From positions 1 to 5,398 of the forward strand of contig CAIPFQ010000094.1 in the NCBI GenBank assembly GCA_903864395.1: a DNA stretch of 5,398 nucleotides, written 5' to 3'. The stretch is from an uncultured Chlamydiae bacterium. GTDB lineage: Bacteria > Chlamydiota > Chlamydiia > Chlamydiales > SM23-39. This document shows, piece after piece, positions 1 through 5,251 of the stretch. The notes beneath the pieces were generated by a model. It made no database searches. It worked only from the letters and a program-made list of their open reading frames with translations, and had not been told where the DNA came from. Within the stretch, counting starts at the first letter, position 1, and the number at the start of each line of letters is the position of its first letter. Made by a program: the position numbers and the translations under genes.

Positions 1-54
1 CTTTGTCAGACCTCGCAACCGAGCGAAGTTATCGCCTCGAAAATTGTCGGAAAA

Positions 55-318
55 TCAAGCCGCTTGAGAGCCACTACTGGGATAGCGAATGTCGGAATTA
101 TGAAAATAGCCGACCTGAGGCATTTCTCCTCTATGTGGATCATACCAATTGGCCACGAACATATTAAGCTTCAACTTAGGCTTGTCGATACAGTCTCGAA
201 AGATATTCCATCCCAACGCGATTCCAGCCACGACAAGAGAGAAAAAAGAGATGATAAATGCCCATAAATTATAATCCATGTGTGCTGTCACCAAATAATT
301 CATGTCCCGTGAAATCAT
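55..318 (-). CDS. Short single-helix membrane protein, probably C-terminally truncated
   Basis: This gene encodes 87 aa from the ATG at 318-316. I chose that start because AGG of AGGTGG lies about 6 nt upstream; a GTG at 336 and an ATG at 303-301 are alternatives. What is visible: a short polar N-terminus, one hydrophobic helix at about residues 18-40 (NLWAFIISFFSLVVAGIALG), then RDCIDKPKLKLN and a short soluble tail. A helix followed by a basic KPKLK-type segment resembles small bacterial membrane hypotheticals that carry a longer cytoplasmic beta domain. Here only about 35 residues follow it and the ending (SSGSQAA) looks unrelated. The +1 frame of the same DNA reads IIPTFAIPVVALKRL, which resembles the expected continuation, so the gene may be frameshifted. 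The neighbour on the same strand is tRNA-Pro. Function is unknown and no promoter is convincing. Confidence 0.5.
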   Translation of the reverse strand: MISRDMNYLVTAHMDYNLWAFIISFFSLVVAGIALGWNIFRDCIDKPKLKLNMFVANWYDPHRGEMPQVGYFHNSDIRYPSSGSQAA

Positions 319-343
319 CCGCCACCTATCCACCACCTGTTGG

Positions 344-387
344 AAAAAGAGTGATTACAGAGATGTGTGGATTTATCATAACTCACT
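344..387 (-). terminator. Weak candidate terminator after tRNA-Pro
   Basis: On the minus strand AGTGA-g-TTA pairs with TAATCACT, an 8-bp stem with one bulged G and a loop of about 20 nt. C and then five T follow it. The long loop makes it weak. A second T-rich run (TTCTTTTTCTTT) lies immediately 3' of the tRNA and could instead mark the end of the transcript. Confidence 0.25.
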
Positions 388-399
388 AAAGAAAAAGAA

Positions 400-474
400 T
401 CTGGGTGATAGGATTTGAACCTACGGCCTCTTGCACCCCATGCAAACGCGCTAGCCAAGCTGCGCTACACCCAG
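400..474 (-). tRNA. tRNA-Pro, anticodon GGG
   Basis: The minus strand folds as a complete cloverleaf of 75 nt including the discriminator. The acceptor is CTGGGTG/CACCCAG. The D stem is GCGC/GCGC with GG in its loop. The anticodon stem is TTTGC/GCAAG (one G-T pair) with loop ATGGGGT, placing anticodon GGG at 439-437 with T33 and G37. The variable loop has 5 nt, and the T arm is GTAGG-TTCAAAT-CCTAT. The discriminator is A and the first pair C1-G72, both usual for bacterial tRNA-Pro. CCA is not encoded. It reads CCC and CCU codons. No promoter lies directly upstream, because the first 24 nt are also the end of the 451-741 coding region. The tRNA is probably processed from that gene's transcript. 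Confidence 0.95.
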
Positions 475-741
475 ATGATCAGGAGAGACTGCGGTCGCAA
501 TCCCTTCAAATTCGAATTCTGCTTTTTTAAACTCTTTGACGCCATGACGCGCGGACTCCTCGACGATCTTTTCCAAAGTGTCCCCAGGGTGAAGCTCCAA
601 CGAACTAATATCCACGGCGATCGAAGCGGAGAAATTGACGCCATTGCGAAGCCCTTTAACGCGAAAATTTGCATAAAGCGCATCCTTCTTACGAACGACA
701 TTCACAAAACGGATCAAATTATTCTCAGCTAAATTTTTCAA
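451..741 (-). CDS. Conserved-looking small protein of unknown function, 96 aa, overlapping tRNA-Pro
   Basis: I place the start at the TTG at 741-739. AGGGGAG lies 7 nt upstream, and a consensus promoter further up predicts a transcript start near 764, which rules out the GTG/ATG-type starts near 903. The product (MKNLAENNLIRFVNVVRKKD...) is charged and has no signal peptide or membrane helix. It reads as alternating strands (residues 10-47), including NFSASIAVDISSLEL, followed by a helix (54-72, DTLEKIVEESARHGVKEFKK) and a last strand (FEFEGIATAV, 76-85). This is a plausible compact alpha/beta domain. The last nine residues and the TAG stop extend 24 nt into tRNA-Pro. The gene is divergent from ung, which may reflect a conserved neighbourhood. 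I do not recognise a family with certainty and assign no function. Confidence 0.72.
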   Translation of the reverse strand: MKNLAENNLIRFVNVVRKKDALYANFRVKGLRNGVNFSASIAVDISSLELHPGDTLEKIVEESARHGVKEFKKAEFEFEGIATAVSPDHLGVAQLG

Positions 742-748
742 GATCTCT

Positions 749-755
749 CTCCCCT
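749..755 (-). promoter_or_regulatory. Shine-Dalgarno site fixing a TTG start
   Basis: AGGGGAG on the minus strand sits 7 nt before the TTG at 741-739. It is the only strong ribosome binding site in this intergenic region, and it decides the start of the 96-aa protein. No methionine codon occurs in this frame nearby. Confidence 0.75.
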
Positions 756-770
756 GTAAAAGAATGCCCG

Positions 771-800
771 ATTCTAAAAGAGATTGCCTCTTTCTGTCAA
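771..800 (-). promoter_or_regulatory. Sigma70-type promoter for the 96-aa gene and tRNA-Pro
   Basis: On the minus strand a perfect -35 TTGACA (800-795) is followed after 18 bp by TAGAAT (776-771), a 5/6 match to the -10 consensus. The predicted transcript start near 764 gives a leader of about 23 nt that contains the Shine-Dalgarno sequence. No other promoter is seen before tRNA-Pro, so this one probably drives both. Confidence 0.7.
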
Positions 801-820
801 TTCCCAACTTGGAGTACAAT
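794..820 (+). promoter_or_regulatory. Candidate ung operon promoter
   Basis: A good -10 TACAAT (815-820) has a poor -35: CTGTCA at 794-799, a 4/6 match at only 15 bp spacing. It overlaps the -35 of the opposing promoter. The predicted transcript start near 827 is only about 3 nt before the ung ATG. Confidence 0.4.
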
Positions 821-829
821 GAAAAGCCT

Positions 830-1519
830 ATGGGTTTCCTCAAAGAACAAATCAAACGCCTAGACCCTTCCTGGCAAAGCACCCTCCTCCCCGAATGCGA
901 CAAACCTTTTGTAAAAAATTTAGAACTATTTTTGACCCAAGAAATCGCTTCAGAGACCCCTATTTATCCCCCTCAGGAAAATTTTCTCGCAGCTCTCGAA
1001 GCTACGCCCCTCCATAAAGTCAAAGCGGTGATCGTTGGACAAGACCCTTACCACGGCAAGAATCAAGCGCATGGCCTCGCCTTCAGCGTTTCCGAAGGAG
1101 TTCCCTTGCCCCCTTCCCTCAAGAATATTTTTAAAGAAAGAGAAACAGATCTCGGAATCAAGCGGCCAAAGAATGGATCTCTTCTTTCTTGGGCCAAACA
1201 GGGAACCCTCCTTCTCAATGCCACTTTGAGCGTGCGAGAAGGAGAGCCAAAATCCCATTTTGACCAAGGGTGGGAATTGTTAACAGATCGAATCCTTATG
1301 ACAATTAATGCCCTCGCCTCTCCTGTAGTTTTTATTTTATGGGGAAAAATCGCTCAAGACAAAGCGTCCCAAATACAAAATTCTCCGCATAAACTCATCC
1401 TTACAACCCCTCACCCCTCCCCTTTTTCCGCATCCTCTGGCTTTTTTGGCAGTCGCCCCTTTTCCAAAACAAACGAATTCTTGCAACGAGCGGGAAAAGA
1501 TCCTATAGATTGGTCTTAA
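830..1519 (+). CDS. ung: Uracil-DNA glycosylase (family 1)
   Basis: Ung removes uracil from DNA by cleaving the N-glycosidic bond and so starts base excision repair in the cytoplasm. From the ATG at 830 the product is 229 aa, the usual family length. The family signatures are in order: GQDPYHG at 70-76 with the water-activating Asp72; HGLAFSV at 81-87; PPSLKNIFKE at 94-103; LLLNATLSVREG at 127-138 with the uracil-reading Asn130; and HPSPFSASSGFFGSRPF at 195-211 with the catalytic His195 and the DNA-intercalation loop. A longer frame opens at the ATG at 764, but the -10 box lies between the two starts and the extra 22 residues do not resemble Ung. There is no useful Shine-Dalgarno before 830, which fits a leaderless or very short leader. 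It is the first gene of an apparent operon with the transporter that begins 3 nt after its stop. Confidence 0.97.
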   Translation: MGFLKEQIKRLDPSWQSTLLPECDKPFVKNLELFLTQEIASETPIYPPQENFLAALEATPLHKVKAVIVGQDPYHGKNQAHGLAFSVSEGVPLPPSLKNIFKERETDLGIKRPKNGSLLSWAKQGTLLLNATLSVREGEPKSHFDQGWELLTDRILMTINALASPVVFILWGKIAQDKASQIQNSPHKLILTTPHPSPFSASSGFFGSRPFSKTNEFLQRAGKDPIDWS

Positions 1520-1522
1520 GGT

Positions 1523-2761
1523 ATGACGTCAAAAAAAATTACATTTTCCATCGCTTCGATCTTTTTCACTTTTTTCGTAGATAATCTTTGCTGGTCGATC
1601 GTATTCCCCCTTTTTGCTCCCTATTTCCTCGATGTCAATAACACCCTTTTTTCTCAAGAGCTCGAAGAATCGACAAGAACCCTCATTCTCGGATTTTTCC
1701 TCATGGCCTTTTCTCTCGGTCAATTCATCGGAGCTCCTCTTTTGGGCGAATACGCTGACCGCAAAGGGAGAAAACAAGCTTTGATCCTCAGCGTCCTCTT
1801 TACCTTCGGGGCCCTAGCTTTGAGCGCCTGGGGCATGGGAACCGGTGTTTTGTGGCTCCTCTTCATAGGCCGCCTTATCACAGGTCTTTTTGCTGGGAAT
1901 ATGTCCATTTGTCTCGCCGCTGTCGCAGACTTAAGCCCTACAGAAAAAGCAAAGGTAAAAAATTTTGGATATCTCTCCGTCCTCGCTGGACTCTCCTTCA
2001 TCTTAGGCGCGTTTTTAGGGGGAAAACTTTCCGATCCTACCCTTTGCTCCCTCTTTTCTCCCGCATTTCCCCTCTGGGCAGCCACCGCGCTCACTGCCTT
2101 CAATCTTCTCTTTCTCTATTGTGGATTTCAAGAAACACACCCCATCGATGAAACGGTGCAATTCAACTTGCTCGAATCCTTTCGCAATATTAAACAAGCC
2201 TTACATACAGAAAAGATTAAGAAAATTTATGCCGTCTACTTTCTCTTCCTTTTTGCTTGGACCATCCTCTTTCAGTTTACCCCTGTCCTCGTCGTCCAAA
2301 ACTTTCAATTTAACAGCTCCGATATCGGAGATCTCGCTCTCTATATGGGGCTTTGTTGGGCTCTAGGATCCACTTACCTCAGCAAAATCTTGCTCCATCG
2401 ATTTTCTTCGCTGCGCGTTTTAGAAGGGTGTTTATGCAGCTTCACAGGGCTCCTTATGATCGTGCTGTTCACAGAACATAAAATAACCACTCTTGTCGTC
2501 ATTGGCGGCTGTGTCATGATCGGTGGGCTTGCTTGGCCTCTTTGCACGAACCTCATCTCAAGCCTCGCCCCAAAAAACATGCAGGGGAAAATTTTAGGCA
2601 TCAGCCAATCCGTACAATCCCTCTCGATGGCCATAGCCCCTGTAGCAGGAGGTCTTGTCGCAAGCGGCGCTATCCGCGCGCCTTTTATCGTCGCAATTGT
2701 CTCTGGCTTTCTTGCTATCCTTGTCTATTTTAATCTAAGGGATTGTGAAACAATAAAATGA
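1523..2761 (+). CDS. MFS transporter, DHA1/TetA-like drug-efflux type
   Basis: This 412-aa inner-membrane protein belongs to the major facilitator superfamily, with about twelve hydrophobic segments in two halves. Six lie within residues 8-202, then a cytoplasmic loop of about 30 residues, then six within 235-404. Motif A is clear between helices 2 and 3 (GEYADRKGRKQA, 75-86). Helix 4 holds the motif-B arginine (FIGRLITGLFAG, Arg117). Helix 5 has a motif-C-like glycine pattern (GLSFILGAFLGGKL, 156-169), the mark of drug:H+ antiporters. Asp20 in helix 1 is a possible proton or substrate residue. These features support proton-driven efflux, but the substrate cannot be read from sequence. In an intracellular bacterium it could also move a host metabolite. 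It starts 3 nt after the ung stop and its TGA overlaps the next ATG, so it is probably cotranscribed and translationally coupled. Confidence 0.9.
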   Translation: MTSKKITFSIASIFFTFFVDNLCWSIVFPLFAPYFLDVNNTLFSQELEESTRTLILGFFLMAFSLGQFIGAPLLGEYADRKGRKQALILSVLFTFGALALSAWGMGTGVLWLLFIGRLITGLFAGNMSICLAAVADLSPTEKAKVKNFGYLSVLAGLSFILGAFLGGKLSDPTLCSLFSPAFPLWAATALTAFNLLFLYCGFQETHPIDETVQFNLLESFRNIKQALHTEKIKKIYAVYFLFLFAWTILFQFTPVLVVQNFQFNSSDIGDLALYMGLCWALGSTYLSKILLHRFSSLRVLEGCLCSFTGLLMIVLFTEHKITTLVVIGGCVMIGGLAWPLCTNLISSLAPKNMQGKILGISQSVQSLSMAIAPVAGGLVASGAIRAPFIVAIVSGFLAILVYFNLRDCETIK

Positions 2762-3702
2762 ATGAGGATCTCCAGACCGCTATTGAAACTCTTTTACAAA
2801 AATCACCTCCCACCAGCTTGCGCAAAGCGAGCGAAGAAATGTCCCATGCCTATAGAACTGGACAAGGATCCCAATCGATCTTCGAGAGCGAATCAGCAAA
2901 ACTTGCTTATCTGGCAGTTCGGATGCCCGCAACTTTTGCAGCCATAAGCGAAGTACTGCGCCAGCTTCCCATCGCTCCCACCTCTTGGCTCGATCTGGGA
3001 GCAGGGCCCGGCACTGCGTCCTGGGCCGCTGTCACCCTTTTTCCTGAATCAAACTCTTTCACCCTCATTGAAAAAAACTCGCAAGCGATCGCTCTCGGAC
3101 AAACGCTCAGCGCTTCCCACCCTCTTCTCAAAGACGCAACATGGAAATGCGCCTCTCTCCCTCTCCCTTTGCCAAAAGCCGATGCGGCGATTTTTTCTTA
3201 CACGCTCAGCGAACTAAAAACTCCTGACCTTTGTATCGACCAATGGCTTCAATCAGAGGTTCCTTGGCTCATTGTGGTAGAACCAGGAACCCCCCGTGGC
3301 TTTGCTTGCATTCGCGCTATCCGCGAACAGATTCTATTGAACGGAAAACATCTTTGGGCGCCGTGTCCCCACAAAAAACCATGCCCTTTATCGGGCCAAG
3401 ATTGGTGCCATTTTTCTGCTCGCCTACAGCGCAGCAAAATACATCGCTCCATAAAGACAGGCGAAAAAGGATATGAGGACGAAAAATACTCGTACCTGAT
3501 CGCATCGCGCAAAGAATATGCGCAACCCCCTCACTCTAAAATTTTGCGCCACCCCCAAAAACACAGCGGGCATGTCAAACTTTCCCTTTGCACTCCAGAG
3601 GGCTCTTTTAAAGAAGTTACTATAGGGAAAAGCGCCCCCCTTTACCGAGCGGCTCGCAAAGCCGATTGGGGCGATATTTTGGTTGCAAAGGATCCGAGCT
3701 AG
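2758..3702 (+). CDS. Rsm22/METTL17-like ribosome-associated methyltransferase-fold protein
   Basis: The 314-aa product belongs to the Rsm22 family, known in mitochondria as Rsm22/METTL17, which acts in small ribosomal subunit assembly. What is visible: YLAVRMPATFAAISEVL at 51-67, typical of the family; SAM motif I LDLGAGPGTASWA at 78-90; an acidic residue after strand 2 (IEK, Glu105); FSYTLSEL at 146-153; and VVEPGTPRGF at 173-182. The CPH-x3-CPLSGQDWCHF block gives Cys203, Cys209 and Cys217, then GYEDEKYSYLIASR at 238-251 and a fourth cysteine, Cys278, in the C-terminal beta domain. Mitochondrial family members bind a 4Fe-4S cluster through such cysteines, so I infer the same here. Whether it methylates rRNA or only assists assembly is unknown. 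The start overlaps the transporter stop by 4 nt (ATGA), and there is no good Shine-Dalgarno, so coupling is likely. Confidence 0.86.
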   Translation: MNEDLQTAIETLLQKSPPTSLRKASEEMSHAYRTGQGSQSIFESESAKLAYLAVRMPATFAAISEVLRQLPIAPTSWLDLGAGPGTASWAAVTLFPESNSFTLIEKNSQAIALGQTLSASHPLLKDATWKCASLPLPLPKADAAIFSYTLSELKTPDLCIDQWLQSEVPWLIVVEPGTPRGFACIRAIREQILLNGKHLWAPCPHKKPCPLSGQDWCHFSARLQRSKIHRSIKTGEKGYEDEKYSYLIASRKEYAQPPHSKILRHPQKHSGHVKLSLCTPEGSFKEVTIGKSAPLYRAARKADWGDILVAKDPS

Positions 3703-3711
3703 TTGTATAAT
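3683..3711 (+). promoter_or_regulatory. Sigma70-type promoter for the 129-aa gene
   Basis: The -35 TTGCAA (3683-3688, 4/6) and a perfect -10 TATAAT (3706-3711) are separated by exactly 17 bp. The -35 lies inside the end of the Rsm22-like gene. The predicted transcript start near 3718 is about 3 nt before the ATG at 3721. Confidence 0.7.
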
Positions 3712-3720
3712 ATAAGTACA

Positions 3721-4110
3721 ATGGAAAACGATTTTAATGAAATATTAAATAACTTGGTTTCATACCCAAGGAAAAGTCAAATACAAATTGACTTTGATTT
3801 AGAGAAAAGATTGTTTATTTTGTCCGTTCCCATTCATGGATGTAAGAAATCTATCACAAGCTCTGTAAAAAAATATGTAGAATCAAGAAAGGAAATAAAA
3901 TTTAAGCCTCATGCAACATTTTTTAAGCTTGAAGAGGACAAACAGGTCCTTCTCATTCAAGAAATTCCATTTCAATATGAAATGGGCGAGGGGAGCAAAA
4001 AAGATATTTTATATTTTTACCAACTCGCAAAAAAATGTCATCAAATGCTCAATGAAATCGCTCTAGAAGAGCACCGTAAGGCAGCACTTGACCTCATGCA
4101 AGATGTTTGA
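3721..4110 (+). CDS. Unrecognised 129-aa protein with an AT-rich gene; fold pattern like a type III secretion chaperone
   Basis: The ATG at 3721 is chosen because the upstream in-frame TTG (3703) lies within the promoter region. The product (MENDFNEILNNLVSYPRKSQ...) is soluble, with no signal or membrane helix. Predicted order: a short helix (1-14), strands at about 21-40 and 64-85 (KLEEDKQVLLIQEIPFQYE), then a long amphipathic helix from about 92 to 129 rich in Glu, Lys and Leu. Small size and helix-strands-helix order resemble class I type III secretion chaperones, but I see no defining motif, so this is only a suggestion. The gene is far poorer in GC than its neighbours (27-30% over its first 120 bases), which suggests different ancestry. 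It has its own strong promoter and almost no leader. dapA starts 13 nt after its stop. Confidence 0.8.
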   Translation: MENDFNEILNNLVSYPRKSQIQIDFDLEKRLFILSVPIHGCKKSITSSVKKYVESRKEIKFKPHATFFKLEEDKQVLLIQEIPFQYEMGEGSKKDILYFYQLAKKCHQMLNEIALEEHRKAALDLMQDV

Positions 4111-4116
4111 TAAAAT
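4088..4116 (+). promoter_or_regulatory. Sigma70-type promoter for dapA
   Basis: The -35 TTGACC (4088-4093, 5/6) and -10 TAAAAT (4111-4116, 5/6) are 17 bp apart and sit on the 3' end of the preceding gene. The predicted start falls at about 4123-4124, on or next to the A of the dapA ATG. This favours the ATG at 4124 over the in-frame upstream ATGs at 4088 and 4103. Confidence 0.65.
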
Positions 4117-4123
4117 CATTTCT

Positions 4124-5011
4124 ATGCAATTTTCTCCTAAAGGCTCTCTCATCGCTCTAGCGACCCCCTTCAAAAAAGGTTTTTCTATCGATTGGAAAAG
4201 CCTTGAAAAACTGATTGTCTGGCATATCGAAGAGGGCTCCGATGGGCTCGTCTGCTGCGCAACCACAGGCGAGGGGCTAACGCTTTCAGAGGGGGAGAAA
4301 AAAAAAATTACAGCCTTTTGCGTGACTACGGCAGCAGGAAGAGTTCCTATTATCGCAAATAGCGGAACGGCGAGCACGCTTCACTCGGCGCGCCTCAGCG
4401 AGCAAATGCTCAAAATCGGAGCAAGCGCCACCCTTGCCGTCACACCCTACTACAACAAGCCGACCCAAAGAGGCTCTATTCTTCATTTTGCCGAAATTGC
4501 AAAGGCGGGGCTGCCCGTCATCGTATACAATAATCCAGGGCGCTCAGGCGTTCTTTTGCAGCTAGAAACAATCGCTGCGATCGGACAAATTCCTGGTATT
4601 GCTGGATACAAGGACTCAACGGGTGATCTCAATTTTATTCGAACTCTGCGCAAAATATCCTCTATCCCCATTTTTTCTGGTGACGATGATTTAACCTGCG
4701 ATTCTCTCAAAGAGGGCGCAATCGGCGCGATTTCAGTCATCGGCAATTTATTTCCTAAAGCATGGAAGCAAATGATCTCTTTGGGACTCGCACAAAAATG
4801 GGAAGAGGCTGCGGCGATTTCAGAGACCTTGAAACCTCTGTGTAAAGCCATGTTTCTTGAAACAAACCCTCAGTGTGTCAAATTTGCTCTAACCCTTCTT
4901 GGGCGCTGCCAAAGCGTCTTAAGACTCCCCTTAGTCCTTCCAGAGGAATCTACTCAAAGAAAAATCACAGAAACTCTTCAAGAGCTAAGAAAACATTTCC
5001 CCCTCTTATAA
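4124..5011 (+). CDS. dapA: 4-hydroxy-tetrahydrodipicolinate synthase
   Basis: DapA condenses pyruvate with L-aspartate semialdehyde, the first committed step to meso-diaminopimelate and lysine, in the cytoplasm. The product is 295 aa, normal for the family. An N-terminal GSLIALATPF (8-16 region) opens the TIM barrel. The pyruvate-binding ATTGEGLTL holds Thr47 and Thr48. TPYYNKP (107-113) carries the Tyr of the catalytic relay. VYNNPGRSG (134-142) holds the catalytic Tyr135 and the substrate-binding Arg140. GYKDSTGDL (161-169) contains the Schiff-base Lys163. The end of the barrel is marked by FSGDDDL and AIGAISVIGNLFP. No other diaminopimelate genes are nearby, so dapA stands alone under its own promoter, with a terminator just beyond its stop. 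There is no Shine-Dalgarno before the chosen ATG. The stop is part of TTATAA, shared with the converging remnant. Confidence 0.97.
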   Translation: MQFSPKGSLIALATPFKKGFSIDWKSLEKLIVWHIEEGSDGLVCCATTGEGLTLSEGEKKKITAFCVTTAAGRVPIIANSGTASTLHSARLSEQMLKIGASATLAVTPYYNKPTQRGSILHFAEIAKAGLPVIVYNNPGRSGVLLQLETIAAIGQIPGIAGYKDSTGDLNFIRTLRKISSIPIFSGDDDLTCDSLKEGAIGAISVIGNLFPKAWKQMISLGLAQKWEEAAAISETLKPLCKAMFLETNPQCVKFALTLLGRCQSVLRLPLVLPEESTQRKITETLQELRKHFPLL

Positions 5012-5251
5012 GATTTGAAATTCTGAAGGAGAAGTAAGGGAATAAGACTTCCCTTGTTTTTCAGGACGTCCTCGAATGGATACGAATTTCTCATCTCTGT
5101 GGGCATCACAGGCTTTCTTATAATCTTCAAGAGACAAAGGAATGCGAATATTTACAAATCGATTATTCTCAGACTCCCAAAGAACGGTTATAAATCTACG
5201 ACCTATCTCAGATAATTCGGATTCGAAATCTTCTTCCTCATTAGTAACTTC
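5006..5251 (-). pseudogene. C-terminal remnant of an unrecognised protein
   Basis: After an in-frame TGA (5254-5252) the minus strand stays open for 81 codons and reads like real protein: EEEDFESELSEIGRRF, then FITVLWESENNRFVNIRIP, LSLEDYKKACDAHRD, KFVSIRGRPEKQGKSYSLT and a natural-looking end FQIL. No ATG or GTG start exists in this frame and there is no ribosome binding site, so this is the C-terminal part of a longer gene whose front is lost or displaced. The pattern is a beta-rich domain with one helix, whose final strand pairs (VSIRGRPEKQGKSYSLTSP, EFQIL) suggest a small barrel. It converges on dapA, and its TAA (5008-5006) lies within the dapA stop palindrome. I cannot name the family. 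Confidence 0.6.
5029..5061 (+). terminator. Rho-independent terminator for dapA
   Basis: AAGGGAA (5036-5042) and TTCCCTT (5049-5055) form a 7-bp stem with a 6-nt loop, followed by G and five T. Weaker and wobble pairs extend the stem outward to about 5029. The T-tract is only on the plus side, so it acts for dapA, 25 nt after its stop, while lying antisense inside the remnant gene. Confidence 0.6.

Noticed and set aside
64..267. Plus-strand open frames opposite the left-edge genes, including 415-732
   Set aside because: They are antisense to the membrane-protein gene, the tRNA and the 96-aa gene, have no ribosome sites and do not look like protein families.
764..829. N-terminal extension of ung from the ATG at 764
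   Set aside because: The -10 box TACAAT (815-820) lies between this ATG and 830, and 764 coincides with the predicted start of the opposing transcript. The 22 extra residues do not look like Ung, and the 829-side start gives the usual family length.
742..903. 54-codon upstream extension of the 96-aa minus gene
   Set aside because: It would overlap the ung coding sequence and lie upstream of the strong promoter. The Shine-Dalgarno at 749-755 points to the TTG at 741.
3703..3720. TTG start at 3703 for the 129-aa protein
   Set aside because: The TTG overlaps the edge of the perfect -10 TATAAT, so it would not be in the mRNA. The ATG at 3721 is immediately downstream.
4088..4123. Upstream ATG starts for dapA at 4088 and 4103
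   Set aside because: They lie in or before the promoter and within the previous gene. The 12 extra residues do not match DapA N-termini.
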